Positions 1 through 10,590 of a stretch of DNA of 64,000 nucleotides are shown piece by piece. The notes below the pieces were generated by a model that worked only from the letters and a program-made list of their open reading frames with translations, searched no databases and was not told the DNA's origin. Each line of letters opens with the position of its first letter. Within the stretch, counting starts at the first letter, position 1. The stretch lies in NCBI GenBank assembly GCA_007570785.1, contig ML662442.1, positions 31,100,537-31,164,536 on the forward strand. The letters are read 5' to 3'. A program made the translations under genes and the position numbers. The stretch is from Antilocapra americana. Lineage: Eukaryota > Chordata > Mammalia > Artiodactyla > Antilocapridae.

Positions 1-124
1 GGCATTAGAATTCCAGTTGGAATTTGGTGTAGCATTCTGACATCATTTAAACATTCTTTTTCCATGTATGGTGAGGATAGTTGGAGGACAGTTGTCTATG
101 TCTATGGAGATTTTGGAGTTAAAA

Positions 125-290
125 TTGCCTCGACCTGTATCTTGGCTCCATCACTGTCTGGTTGTTGTCGCTGAGCAAGACACTTTGCTGAAATTCAGTT
201 TCCTCATCTGTGAACTTGGGGACAGCCCTGTGTGCTCTACACTGTGGAGGACAGTTCATGAAAACCCGGGATAAGACATATAAAACAAAT
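125..290 (+). repeat. MIR SINE fragment
   Basis: The core of a mammalian-wide MIR is visible: a segment resembling the tRNA-distal region, followed by the characteristic 'cagtttcctcatctgtga' block at about 201-218. Flanks are decayed and no TSD is visible. A 68-codon frame across it has no recognisable protein features. Confidence 0.6.
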
Positions 291-479
291 GGTACCTGAC
301 TGAGCTCTTATTGAACCCCCAGTGCAAATGACTTTCTCTTGTTTCTGTCATAGCCAGAGTGGAGGCCTTCCTGATCTTGCTACATGGCCACTCTCCAATA
401 CAACTTTTTTGCAATTATAGGGTTGTCTATAATCTACACCTTCCGATGTGATAGATATTACCTCTATGTGGCCGAATTC

Positions 480-600
480 TTGAAATATTTGCCAGTGCAG
501 CTGAAGACTGATAGTTTAACTTTGTATCATTTTAATTAATTTAAAATTTAATTTAAATAGCTGCCTGTGACTAGTGAGTACCATATTGGATGGCATGGCC
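480..600. repeat. Decayed DNA-transposon end (palindromic MITE-like)
   Basis: An AT-rich centre near 530-560 is followed by a block ending 'taccatattgga' (about 580-591). This resembles the terminal region of the palindromic element at 26575-26745. The family name was not resolved. Confidence 0.4.
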
Positions 601-851
601 TATAGGCATTTTATTCTAATCTGTTCCAATTTGTCTTTTTCTGGTCCATCTTCTGTACTGCTGAGTTAGCTTACTGAAGTAACCCTCTTGTCATATGATT
701 CTTTAATCTCAAACAGCTTTAGTAGTTTTGTGTTTTCTAGAAAACAAAATGAGATAAAGTCTGAGCAAGGAAGGAGGTCAAGAGAAGAGAAGTGAGAATC
801 AGTCTTCTTTGGAGAAACAGAAGCAACAGAATACGTACATATATGCATGTG

Positions 852-886
<35 letters not shown>
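852..886. repeat. (TAGA)n tetranucleotide microsatellite
   Basis: About nine uninterrupted tetranucleotide units. It sits directly at the edge of the LTR-like fossil that follows and probably expanded from that element's TA/GA-rich end. Perfect arrays of this length are normally polymorphic. Confidence 0.95.
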
Positions 887-1235
887 GGAGTTATCTTAGA
901 GAATTGGCTCATGTGGCTGTGGAAGCTGGCAAGTCTAAAATCTGCTGGGTAGGCCACAGGCTGGAGACCTGGTAGAGAGTAGATTTTGTGGTCCAAAGAC
1001 TGACTCCTGACAGAATTCCCTCTTCTGTGAAAGATCAGTCTATTTCTAGAAGGCTTTTAACTGATTGGATGCCGTCCACCCACATTATGAAGAGTAATCT
1101 ATGTTACTGATTTAAATGTCAATCTCAATGAGAAAATTAACCTTCAAAGTAACATCTAAAATGATGTTTGACCAAATATCAGAGTACTGTGGCCTACTCA
1201 AGTTAACACATGACATTAACCATCATACCTAATAA
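887..1235 (-). mobile_element. Ancient LTR-like interspersed repeat, antisense
   Basis: Blocks such as 'gaattggctcatgtgg' (901-916), 'gctggcaagtc' and 'aactgattggatgccgtcc' (about 1060-1078), ending in a 'taaccatcat' motif (about 1218-1227), match a common mammalian interspersed repeat as I remember it. I read it as LTR-like in antisense. The exact family is uncertain. A shorter relative is at 52951-53110. Confidence 0.5.
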
Positions 1236-3246
1236 TTCCTCTGTCTAGATGGCCATCACCCATCCTTGGGATCAAAGAAGAAACAAAGTCAGGCTTTCCA
1301 CGTGGGGACAGCATTCTTTCTGCCATACCGTAGGGCAGGCATTTTAAAGCTTTGTTTTTCCTTCAAAACCTCTATCCCCTGTATCTTTGACCATCTCTGT
1401 GGACCACACTCAGGTCTTTGGCCCTTTTCTTGTTTGCAAAAACCCAGCACTTGGCTCTGCTGTCTCCGTGTGGATTCTCATCAGACTGATTCTGGAAGTG
1501 ACCCCTGACACTGGGTCTACAGGGTGTTGGCCAGCCGCATGTGCACTTTGGTCTCTTCTGCACTGGGCTTGGCCTGATTAAAACCAGGGACTTGGAGGGG
1601 AAAATCTTTATATCTTGTTATCAGTTCACTGAGTCGTTTAGCCTCTGCCTGACTGTAAATGTGATGTTGTTACTAACAGCTTGAGCCCAATTTGATTTAT
1701 TGGTGAAATTAAATTCTATACTTCCACAATGATGTCAGTACTTCCTGGGTCTTAAAAAAAAAAACAAAAGCACAAGGCAAAGCAGCAACTGCAAGCTTAA
1801 CTGGTTAATCCATAAGTTGTCCAGGCCAGTTGCTCTCTGGATGTCAGGAGACTAAAGCCAAAGAGTCCATTTGGCTCTGGGGAACACAAAAAGAAACCTC
1901 ACCTTCAATGTCCAGTGCAGTCAAGCTGTTAGAATGAAATACTAAGCCCTCTCTCAAAATATTTTGGGGAAAGATTGTAATTTGCACTTCTGACTTTAAT
2001 GATGTCTTTTAATGATGGGATTATTATGAAAGCAAGTTTTCTTCCTCGGAGATAAATATGTGAAGCACAATTTATTATTATTGAAATTAAGCTGGCAAAT
2101 TTGGTCTACTTGACAATATGAATATGACAATCTGTTACAACTATGAAGATTGGTAAATTATGTGAGCATTTCTATACTCTGCAAAATCATTTCTGTCATT
2201 CTCACACTGTGCTTTAGGAAAGCCCAGCTGTAGAAAAAGCCATATGTAGGTAATAAAACACAATTGATACAATTGCAATGTTCATCTCAAAAATACTGAC
2301 ACTGGGGAGAGAATTTGGATAGTCCATTTTAATAGATGACACAGCCCACCCGCCTGGTAAGTGTAACTAATGGGAAAAGACAGGATGGTGAAATCTGAGC
2401 TCCCAGCATCTCCAAAGAACAGGTTTTTACTCATGAAAGTAAAACAGGACTTATGAAAAGTAAACCTTCATGTAAATCTATTATTTCTTTGTGGACGTGT
2501 AGAGTGTGACTCTATTAGGCAGCCCCATGTTTGTTTGAATTGAAATTGAGCAGCCTGTTTGGATTAAGGGATTTTTGGGGGGTCCTAGAAGATGGGGGTA
2601 AATTGACTTCAATCTTGTGTGGACACCATTGTTAAAAAGATGCAATTTCAGTGTTATAAAATAATTTTGTATAAAGTGTCTGGTTGCAATTTGGAAAAGA
2701 TTGCATGGACCATGAGCACACAATAAGGATGAGCAAATCCAACTAATGCTGTATATACATACATGACTGCTTCTGATGAGGAGCTGAGTATCACTTACGG
2801 GGTTCTTGGCTGCCTGTTGCCCAGATCTCTAGAGAGAGGCATCTGAGACACAGGAAGACAATTTAGTCCATCAGTATTTAACCTGAGATGCTGTCAGGCC
2901 TCCTAGCCATGTCAAGCATGTTCTTCAATCCCAGGAAACTATAATTATGATCAAGTGATTTAAAATACCAGTGCTCTTCAGTACAAAGGAAATCCATTCT
3001 TAAGAAATCTGACGGGAATGGTGTAAATGTGAGTGTGCAAAAAGTGAGGCAGAAGTTGAAGCCAGAATAAGTGGGATAAAATATTGGACTGGCTTCAGAT
3101 GTGCATTTGTTTGTGGAGATCTGTCCTGTCTGGGTGGTCTGGGCCTTTTGTCCTTCTCCAAGCCTTTGCTATAGAACAACAATCACTCTTTGAGGTCAGA
3201 GTCAACTTTTTGTTTTGCTTTCATGACATTCATGCTATTGTACATG
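1236..3246. other. No recognisable gene or repeat
   Basis: About 2 kb of apparently unique sequence with only short random open frames, the longest about 80 codons. A short A-run at about 1755-1764 is the only simple sequence of note. Confidence 0.5.
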
Positions 3247-3452
3247 TTGTTGCTCTTCAGTCACTAAATTGTGTTCGACTCTTTGTGACCCCATGGACTG
3301 TAGGATGCAAGGTTCCTCTGTCCTGCACTATCTCCCAGCATTTGCTCAAATTCATGTCCATTGAGTCAGTGGTGCTATCTAACCATTTCATCCTCTGCCA
3401 TATCCTTCTCCTTTTGCCTTCAGTCTTGCCTGGCATCAAGGTCTTTTCCAAG
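3247..3452 (-). mobile_element. BovB LINE 3' end fragment
   Basis: Antisense BovB 3' terminus. It begins with the 'cttcagtcactaaattgtg' tail block, continues through the 'ccatggactgtagg' and 'tcatgtccattgagtcagtg' blocks, and stops at the 'atcaaggtcttttcc' segment. Only about the last 200 bases of the LINE are present, and it is noticeably diverged. No clear TSD. Confidence 0.85.
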
Positions 3453-4132
3453 AAAACCATTTCCCTGGGTGTTATGCTGTTGAACTGAGTTGCCTTGTTT
3501 ATGGTATTTAGAGCTCCCTCGGGCTTCATTGTTGGAAATCTCCAGTAGTGTTTGAATTAGAATTTAAAACTAAAAGCTTAGCATTTTAGGAAAGAAATAA
3601 AGAGAATATAGTATACATGTATCTGCAAAACTACAGATGGTGAGGCCACACATTATTCATGAGCACTATGCATATATGTGTCTATCACTGAGCATCTGTT
3701 TATATCCTGTGAAGTAGTTGTTTTGGAATCTGGGTCCAAGTACATAGATTTTCTCAAGTCACATCTGTTGGGCTACTTTAAATATAGTCATAAATTAAAG
3801 GAACTTAAGATAAATTTTCCTTTATTCTATTTCCTTGCATACATTTTTCCCTGATGTTTTCTTTCTAGATGGTAGCCGCTTTGTACCATATCAGTTCAGA
3901 CCAAGTTTGGATACTTGGTAATGTAATACTTAAGAGAGATTTTTTGCTATGGCAGGAAGGATTCTTGAAGTTAATGGTGCAGGCATGCATTCAGCTTCTC
4001 AATGGTGTTATGAAGCCATATGTTTATCCACATAATTACATTCTAATTTTTTTCTCCTTTATGATAGCATATTACTTTGAAATGTTGCTTGGTATTTACT
4101 TTTCCTTTTTGGAAATCCCTTTTTCTTTTTCT
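3453..4132. other. No recognisable gene
   Basis: AT-rich, apparently unique. A 107-codon frame starting at 3869 runs into the A-run below and encodes a low-complexity Phe/Leu-rich sequence with no recognisable domain. Confidence 0.5.
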
Positions 4133-4171
4133 AAAAACAACTCTGTAAAAAAAAAAAAAAACAACTCTGTA
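4133..4171 (+). mobile_element. Poly(A)-only retroposition scar with TSD
   Basis: The 15-base sequence aaaaacaactctgta occurs at 4133-4147 and again at 4157-4171, separated only by A residues (continuous A-run 4147-4161). The first copy is preceded by 'ttct', so the junction TTCT/AAAAA resembles an L1-endonuclease target. This looks like an L1-machinery insertion truncated to its tail. A tandem duplication plus A slippage is the alternative. Confidence 0.6.
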
Positions 4172-4559
4172 GCTCTTCCACCACTACAATAGACAATGAT
4201 TAAGCATTTTTGATTTCAGGGAGGGAATTCCTGAAAGCAGCAAAGAGCCAAATGATTGGCTTTCGAGCAATTAAGTAGACTTTTTAAAATTTATACCAGA
4301 GCCAATATGCTTGAAAGATATGACTTTCAAATGGAAGAGTCAGTTGGGCCCTAGATAAGGTTATTTTGGAATTCACTTAAAAGTATTTGTTGAGTACTTA
4401 CAATGTGCTGGGTGCTGTAAATATTAATAAACAAAATACCCTACTCTCATAGCACTTATATTCTAGCAGGAGAAGAAGACAAGAAATACAATAAGACATA
4501 GCAAATTATTAGAAGGTATGGTGGATACAGTAATGTTCCACTGAAAACTTCTTCTAGAA

Positions 4560-4910
4560 CGAAGGACTTACTTCTCTTGGCTGCTGATAGAACCTGGCCT
4601 TCAGCTGTCAGTCTCCTCTTGGGATTGCCTTTAAACAAAACTCACTCAAGGTTGGGTCTCTTTCCAGAGGTAGCCCACATCCAACCTTTTCATCCTAACT
4701 TGGAATATCTAAGCTCCAGAACTCCCAGAAGATTGGCTGAGACCTCTTCACTGAGACCATATTACTGTTCAGCCTTTCCCCTCCCTGCCCAGCCCTGTTT
4801 CCCTGCCTGCACTTTCACAGGTATCTGGTCACAGGTACTCTCTATAGAACATTCTGCTTGCTTTTCAACATCTGAGAATCTGCAACCCAAGGAAACTACC
4901 TGAGAGAGCA
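4560..4910 (+). mobile_element. LTR-like fragment nested in L2
   Basis: This segment interrupts the L2. It carries a pyrimidine-rich 'cccctccctgcccagccctg' stretch (about 4779-4798) followed by a block resembling an LTR polyadenylation/3' region. It resembles the LTR-like end at 58600-58870. Probably ERVL-associated; the family was not resolved. Confidence 0.35.
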
Positions 4911-5394
4911 GATGGTAAACACAGTTAAAAGGAAAAACAAGGAAGATGGGCAATTCATTTGAGGTGGGGCAAGGTGGTAGCATGAACTGAAGTGTTCAGA
5001 GTAGGCAGCATGGAGAAAGTGGGATTTGAGCAGAGATAGGAAGGTGCTGAGGGAGTTACCCAGGAGATTTTGGGGAGCAGAACATTCCAGGAAGAGAGAA
5101 CAATTAGAGCAAAGGCCATTGGGCATAAGGTGCATGCCTGGCATGTTCAGGGAGCATTAGCGAGGTCAGGAGGGCTGGAGTTAGGGAGGTCAGAGGTAAG
5201 AGGGTTGAAGTCATGTGGGGCCTTGGCAGCTATGGTAAGGCCTTCAGCTTTCACTGAATGAAATAAAGAGCAACTGCTAGGTTAGAATAGTGTATCAGAA
5301 TCTGACATGTTTTAGGCAGATTACTCCAGCTTCTTTGTGAAGAGCAGATTTTGAGAAAATAAGAGTAGAAGCAAGGAGTCCAGAAGGAGACTTA

Positions 5395-5497
5395 ACCCAT
5401 TTGAGCTGCTATAATGGAATACCATCAGTTGGGTAGCTTACAAACAACTGGCATTATTTCTGACAGTTCCAGAGACTGGAAGTCCAAGTTCAGGGCA
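5395..5497 (-). mobile_element. MLT1-type (ERVL-MaLR) LTR fragment
   Basis: 'tgagctgctataatgg', 'ttgggtagcttacaaac' and 'gactggaagtccaag' form the antisense end of an MLT1-type LTR. It is placed between two L2 blocks, so it inserted into the L2. A sense copy of a related LTR is at 8074-8505. Confidence 0.7.
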
Positions 5498-5690
5498 TAT
5501 GGCAGTAGTCCAGGTGAGAGGTGATAATGACTTGGAGTAGACTGGCAGCAGAAGAGACAATATGAAGTTGGGTTCTGAATACATGGTGAAAGGCCTCAGA
5601 GCCAATAGGGTTTCTTAATGATTTGGAAAGTAGAACTGGCTTACAATTCTGGCCTGAAAGATCAAGTGTCAAAAATGGAATGAAGACGCC

Positions 5691-6547
5691 ATGGAGTTTA
5701 TTTCTAAATAATGTACTATGAGAAGTATATACCATGAACTCCGAAAGAAATGTAAAGGCTGACCAACTCATTTGCAAGGAGGGGATCTGGAGAGGATGTA
5801 ATCAATTAGCAGTCTGTCTTTGAGAAACGCCCAGTATCCTCACCCTTCCTGCTCCGAAACCCTGGGGGTTGACTGGACAGTGAAAACTCTGGATGGGCTG
5901 AGGGGAAGCTGAGGACCATTGCCAGGCTTCCCATATGGCCTGGAAGATGGAAAGAGTAAGGGAGAAGATCTTCATCCAACACAGTGTTTGAGTGAGTGAG
6001 GGAGGCATCCAGGTAGAGGGGCCTGAGAGGAGCCTCAGTGTCCTCTGCATCAGAGTGGTGTGGGGGAGCATCTGAACAGAGAGAGCCATAGGCAGCTTTG
6101 CAAATAGTAGAGACCTGTATGAATGAAGGAGACCCAGTGCCCAGTGAGCCCCAGTGACTAGAGGTTGTGGTGAGACCAAAAAACATCAGTGATGGATACC
6201 AGTACATGACAAGTTAAGCTGAGACAAGCTGTCCCTCAGAGATTCGTATAGATGGAGGAGAGCAGTGGAGTCATAGACTCTACCTGGGTGTCACAGTGAT
6301 ACACGAGGCAGAGGTTTATGCTGGGGGAGAATGGCCTACTTTGCACTGTCCACTTTGAGTTTTCTAATGTAAAACCTATGATGGACATGAATTCTCAAGA
6401 GCTAAATTAATTCCAGTTAATATAAAAGGAAGAAGAGTGCATCTTGACACCCTGAATTTTTATGACTTGAAAATGCATACCTAGTAGATATTTATTCATC
6501 ATCCAAAAGCACAGTGTGAACCTAAATCTTTGGAATTTTTAGTGTCT
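5691..6547. other. No recognisable gene; possibly decayed L2
   Basis: Overlapping open frames of 133 and 125 codons lie on the minus strand at 5802-6207. They show no recognisable domain, and the region could be continuing L2 debris. I do not call a gene here. Confidence 0.4.
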
Positions 6548-6806
6548 AAAGATATTTCTTTGACCACCTGATATGAAGAGCTGACTCTTTGGAAAAGACC
6601 CTGATGCTGGGAAAGATTGAAGGCAGGAGGAGAAAGGAGAGACAGAGGTTGAGATGGTTGGATGGCATCACTGACTCAATGGACATGAGTTGGAGCAAGC
6701 TCCAAGAGATGGTGAAGGACTTGGAAACCTGGTGTGCTGCACTCTTTGGGGCTGCAAAAAGTTGGATGTGACTTAGCAACTGAGCAACAACAACAAAGAT
6801 ATTTCT
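6548..6806 (+). mobile_element. BovB LINE 3' end with 12-bp TSD
   Basis: A 5'-truncated BovB of about 235 bases (6560-6794) encodes the last part of ORF2 and ends in the typical 'gcaactgagcaacaacaac' tail. It is bracketed by a perfect TSD, aaagatatttct, at 6548-6559 and 6795-6806, which fixes both boundaries. Confidence 0.92.
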
Positions 6807-7014
6807 GAATTAATTTTGTCCTAGCAGTCCTATATGTATAACATCCTGATGATAGGCTGTTTTTCATAATCTACACTGATTATCCTGATCTCTTTAGTGT
6901 CTTCAGGGTTTGACACTATAAATTAGAAGTATATCAAAGAATGCTGGTGTTTTTCTCTCCATTTCTTCATTAGTTAAATCTGTAGTTACTTCCACCCCCC
7001 CCAACTTAATTAGA

Positions 7015-7208
7015 GGCTTCCCAGATGGTGCTAGTGGTTAAGAACCCACTTGCTAGTGCAGGAGATGTAAGAAATATGGGCTCCATCCATAAGTTGGGAA
7101 GTTCCCCTGAAGGAGGGCCTGGCAACCTGGAAAATCCCATGGACAGGGGAACCTGGCGGGCTACAGTCCATAGGGTTGCAGAGTCCAACATGACTGAAGC
7201 GACTTAGC
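7015..7208 (+). mobile_element. Bov-tA SINE
   Basis: tRNA-Glu-derived head ('ggcttcccagatggtgctag'), the Bov-A body and the terminal 'catgactgaagcgacttagca' tail. The short ttaatta repeats at 7007-7013 and 7214-7220 may be a partial TSD. Confidence 0.9.
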
Positions 7209-7370
7209 ACCATTTAATTAAATGCCATGTAGCTAAAAGTTAGACTCATTCATTTGAAAAGAAACCCAAATTATTATTTTTAAAAAATTGAGGTATAATT
7301 TACATCTAATGAAGTATATAGATTAAAGTGAATATTTGAAGTATTTTGATAGTGTGTACACTCTTGAACG

Positions 7371-7570
7371 GCTTCCCTGGTGGCTCAGAGGGTAAAGAAT
7401 CTGCCTGTAAAAGCAGGAGACCTGAGTTCGATTCCTGGGTTGGGAAGATTCCCTGAAGAAGGAAATGGCAACCCACTCCAGTATTCTTGCCTGGAGAATC
7501 CCATGGACAGAGGAGCCTGGTGGGCTACAGTTCGTGGGATCGCAAAGAGTCAGACACCATTGCGCAGCTA
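7371..7570 (+). mobile_element. Bov-tA SINE with intact-looking B box
   Basis: Near-consensus copy. The head begins at 7371, the tRNA-derived pol III B-box-like 'gttcgattcc' is at 7426-7435, and the Bov-A body follows. Its 3' end runs straight into an (AC)n array, a common origin of SINE-linked microsatellites. Confidence 0.93.
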
Positions 7571-7597
7571 ACACACACACACACACACACACACACA
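7571..7597. repeat. (AC)n microsatellite at SINE tail
   Basis: About 13 uninterrupted AC units immediately 3' of the Bov-tA. Confidence 0.97.
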
Positions 7598-7914
7598 AAA
7601 CCAAAAACCATCACCACAATCAAGATGGTGGCCCTTTCCATCACCTCCAAAAGATTCCTCATGATTCTTTGCTCTCTCTCTCAGCTGCTAAATCCAGGCA
7701 ATCACTGATCTGATTTCTTTCACTACATATTACTTCACATTTTCTAGAATATTGCCTAAGTTAAGTCATTGGTATAGACTTTTTTGGGTCCAGCCTTTTT
7801 CACTTGGCATCACAATTTTGAGATTCCTTCATGTTGCTAGCTAGGTGGAATCCCATTGTACTGATATAACACTTGTTACTCATTCACCTGTATTTGTACA
7901 TCCCCACCCACCAT

Positions 7915-8070
7915 GTGAAAATTAAAGTGTTAGTCGCTCAGTCGTGTCTGACTCTTTGTGACCACATGGACTGTAGCCCACCAGGCTCCTACATCAGTGG
8001 AATTCTCCAGGAAAGAATACTGGTATGGGTAGCAATTCCTTTCTCTAGAGGATCTTCTTGACCACATCAG
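7915..8070 (-). mobile_element. Bov-A2/Bov-tA SINE, 5'-truncated
   Basis: Antisense Bov-A unit beginning with its 3' 'agtgttagtcgctcagtcg' block and stopping near 'gatcttcttgacc' (about 8051-8063). The tRNA-derived head is absent. It lies inside the old L1 and abuts the MLT1-type LTR. Confidence 0.88.
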
Positions 8071-8073
8071 GTA

Positions 8074-8505
8074 GTGGGTTAAATTGTGTTCCCTGAAACC
8101 ATGTGTTCAAATCCTAAGCTTTAGTACCTGAATATGTGACCTTAGTGGAAAATAGGGTCTTTGCAGATATAATTTGCTGGCGTGAGGTCATCCTGAATTA
8201 AGGTGAACCTTGAATCCCTTCACGGGTGACCTTATAAGAAGAGGACAGACACACAGAGACATAAAGGGAAAAAAGCTATGTGAGGAAGAGCTCAGAGAGA
8301 TGCAGCTGCGATCCCAGGGAATGCCAGGGATTGCCCAGAAACCCCCAGAAGCTAGGAGAGAGGCATGGAACTGATTCCTCCCTGGAGCCTCTAAAAGCAA
8401 TGCATTGCTGACATCTGGTCTCCTGAACTGTGAGAGAAATCAATTTCTGTTGTTTAAGCCGCTCAGTTGGTGGTAATTTGTTACAGCAGCTCTAGGAAAC
8501 TAATA
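8074..8505 (+). mobile_element. MLT1A-type (ERVL-MaLR) solo LTR
   Basis: Near full length. Successive diagnostic blocks are 'gaatatgtgaccttag' (about 8131-8146), 'aatagggtctttgcagat' (8151-8168), 'gaccttataagaagaggaca' (about 8228-8247), 'tctcctgaactgtgagag' (about 8419-8436) and 'ttctgttgtttaagcc' (8445-8460), ending 'ctaggaaactaatata'. No internal region is attached. It is old and contains no open frame of note. Confidence 0.82.
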
Positions 8506-8619
8506 TATCCAGTTTTCAGCAGTTTGACTTAGACTGCTGTGAATATTCACATATCATGGTGTGGATATATGTTCTCATTTCTTTGTAATAAATATCTAGG
8601 AGAGGAATGGCTGGAACAT

Positions 8620-8733
8620 AGGTTTAACTGGTATGTGGGATCTTAGTTCCCCAGGCAAGGATTGAACCTGTGTCCCCTGCATTGGAAGGCAGATTCTTAA
8701 CCACTGGACCACCAGGGAAGTCCCAGGTTTAAC
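8620..8733 (-). mobile_element. CHR SINE, antisense, with 9-bp TSD
   Basis: The tRNA-derived CHR-type SINE at 8629-8724 ends with the antisense head 'ccactggaccaccagggaag'. A perfect TSD aggtttaac lies at 8620-8628 and 8725-8733, exactly interrupting the L1. Short version, under 100 bases. Confidence 0.9.
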
Positions 8734-9476
8734 ATTTAAACAAACTGCCAAGTAGTTTTGCAAAGTGACTGTACCCCTTTACATTCCTACCAGCGAGGTA
8801 TGAGGGTTCTAGGTGCCTCCCTCTTTGATGAATTGTATTACAGCATTGCCAGTGTTTTTAATTTGTCATTCTAACATATATGTAGTAGTATCTTGTGTGC
8901 TTTAAAATTTCTATTTTATGAAGTATAATTGACTTACAATTACTATATTAGATTCAGGTGTACAATATAGTGATTCATTATTTTTATACATTATAAAATT
9001 ATCATCCCAACAAGTTTGGCTACCATCTCTCATCATAGAAAGATGTTACAGTATTATTGACTATAGTCCCTATGTTGTACATTGCATCCCTGTTACTTAT
9101 TTTAAACCTGGAAGTTTGAACATCTTAACCTTCTTTACCTATTTCAGTCATTCCCCTACCCCTTCCCTCTCCTCTGGTAACCACCAGTTCATTCTCTGGA
9201 CCCATGAGTCTATTTCTATTTTGTTATATTTGTTTATTTTGTTTTGTAGGCTCCCCAAAGAAGGGAAATCATACAATATGTGTCTTTCTCTATATGACTT
9301 ATTCCACTTGGCAAAATATGCTCTAAGTCCATCCATGTTGTAAGATTTTATTTCATCCAAGTGGCAAGATTTTATTCTTTTTTTTACGACTGAGTAATAT
9401 TCCATTGTACATATATACCACATCTTCTTTATCCATTCACCTATTGATGGACACTTAAGTTGCTTCTATATCTTGG

Positions 9477-9678
9477 TCACTCAGTTGTGTCCAACTCTTT
9501 GTGACCTGTAGCCCATGAACTGTATCCCACCAGGCTCCTGTGTCCACGGGATTTTCCAGGCAAGAATACTGGAGTGGGTTGCCATTTCCTTCTCCAGCAG
9601 ATCTTCCCGACCAAGGCACTGAACCCGCATCTCCTATAATGGTGGCAGGTTCTTTACGGCTGAGCTTCCTGGGAGACC
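9477..9678 (-). mobile_element. Bov-tA SINE forming the 3' end of the chimeric insert
   Basis: Antisense Bov-A body from 'tcactcagttgtgtccaact' to a degraded tRNA-derived head near 9678. Its 3' end coincides with the 14-bp TSD, but no TSD is found at its own head, unlike independently inserted SINEs. Confidence 0.88.
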
Positions 9679-10590
9679 GCCTTTACATTATTGACTTTCA
9701 ATGCTGCTACCAGAAAAGCTGTGTTCTGTTTCACATCTCCTTGCTTTTGTCATTGTTCTCTGTTGTTGGATACTTAAGCAACATTTACTCATTGAGAAGG
9801 ATTCATTTCAAATACACCATCTAATGTCTATATTTTTTAATCTCTGGGGCACTTTGCCTGATGAAGGTCATATTTATCATCCTTACGTTCTCAGGGGCCT
9901 CAGGGTCTGCCTCCATGTAGCACCTATAAGTTTGATAAATCCTTTCTAGAAACTCTGATGGATCCTCAGTTGGATTTTGTTCTATCTCCTGAATTTTGTT
10001 TAAGCTCTTTTATCTAGGTTACCTGTTGAGTTTTCCCTCAGATCTCCACACTATATGGTGGTAGTCCTCTGACCCTTTTTTCTCCTGATGCAATATTATA
10101 AATGCTTCTACATATGGTATCTCATCTCTTTTCCCTGATCTTTTATAAAACACTTCTAACTGTGAGATGGCATAGTAGTTGAGTGAGCCTTTCAGAGGCC
10201 ATTGCTCTTCTGTTCCTAACATATATTGGGTCCACACCCTATTACAGTAGTGTAGTTATAGGCTTACAATTATATTTTGCCCATTTATCCAATATATGCC
10301 CAAAAGGGCTCTCCTTCAAGACAGATGGAGTAATTTTCATTTATAGATGGAATACTTCCCATTTTTAAAAGTATGACCACATCACAACATGTATAGCAAC
10401 TCCAGTATAAAGAATTCCACAAAAAAAATTGCAGGATTGATACACCAACAAATTGGCTCCCAGCTCCCAAACTTACCCTACAAGCCAAAGGATTAATTCC
10501 AATTAGGGTAGACGTACCCCCACAAGAACTTGTTCCCCAATAAACTGGTTCCAACTGAACATGTTCCCAACTTAGGTAAATAAACTTACC
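9679..10590 (-). pseudogene. Degenerate gammaretrovirus-like gag fragment (old endogenous copy)
   Basis: On the minus strand, open stretches at 10632-10285 (115 codons, the first 14 or so in the flanking L1 and TSD) and 10237-10019 (72 codons) are followed by a frame-broken stretch at about 10010-9830. By recollection of the family, the middle stretch resembles a gammaretroviral-type matrix domain and the last part the capsid domain, in the correct matrix-to-capsid order. Several stops and frame changes separate them, and there is no protease, polymerase or LTR. It is a dead fragment. The assignment is inference, not a search result. Confidence 0.5.

Larger units (their letters stand above)
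4376..5690 (-). mobile_element. L2 LINE, antisense, with nested insertions
   Basis: An antisense L2 3' end starts near 4385 ('tatttgttgagtacttacaatgtgctggg'-like block) and reaches 'cttatattctagcaggag' near 4456-4473. It resumes after the nested element at about 4945 with purine-rich L2 blocks typical of the antisense ORF2/3' region ('aacattccagg', 'gcctggcatgttcaggg', 'ggccttggcagctatggtaagg') and continues past another nested fragment to about 5690. The far end is too decayed for a firm boundary. Confidence 0.65.
7253..8905 (-). mobile_element. Old L1 LINE 3' end, antisense, four times interrupted
   Basis: Antisense L1M-type 3' sequence. It starts near 'attgaggtataatttacatc' (about 7288-7307), continues at 7598 ('accatcaccacaatcaagat'), 8507 and 8734, and ends near 'tttgtcattctaacatat' (about 8861-8878). 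Gaps are filled by Bov-tA, Bov-A2, an MLT1-type LTR and a CHR SINE. Joining the pieces gives one continuous L1 reading order, so all four are later insertions. Confidence 0.8.

Noticed and set aside
852..886. Regularly spaced repeat considered as a CRISPR-like array
   Set aside because: Units are 4 bases without spacers; it is a microsatellite in a mammalian genome.
3869..4192. Possible exon: pyrimidine tract and 'ctttctag' before an ATG and 107-codon frame
   Set aside because: The peptide is low-complexity, runs through a poly(A) scar, and has no recognisable family. The splice-acceptor-like sequence alone is too common in AT-rich DNA.
5802..6207. Overlapping minus-strand frames of 125 and 133 codons
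   Set aside because: No domain, no conserved motif, overlapping in two frames, and adjacent to decayed L2. Chance frames in GC-richer repeat debris.
7371..7440. tRNA-Glu-like sequences at Bov-tA heads
   Set aside because: These are SINE heads derived from tRNA with diverged stems and the SINE body attached, not functional tRNA genes.
9679..10590. Possibility that the gag-like region is a domesticated capsid gene
   Set aside because: The frame is broken between the matrix-like and capsid-like parts, there is no intact start-to-stop gene, and the fragment is embedded in a retroposed chimera inside L1.
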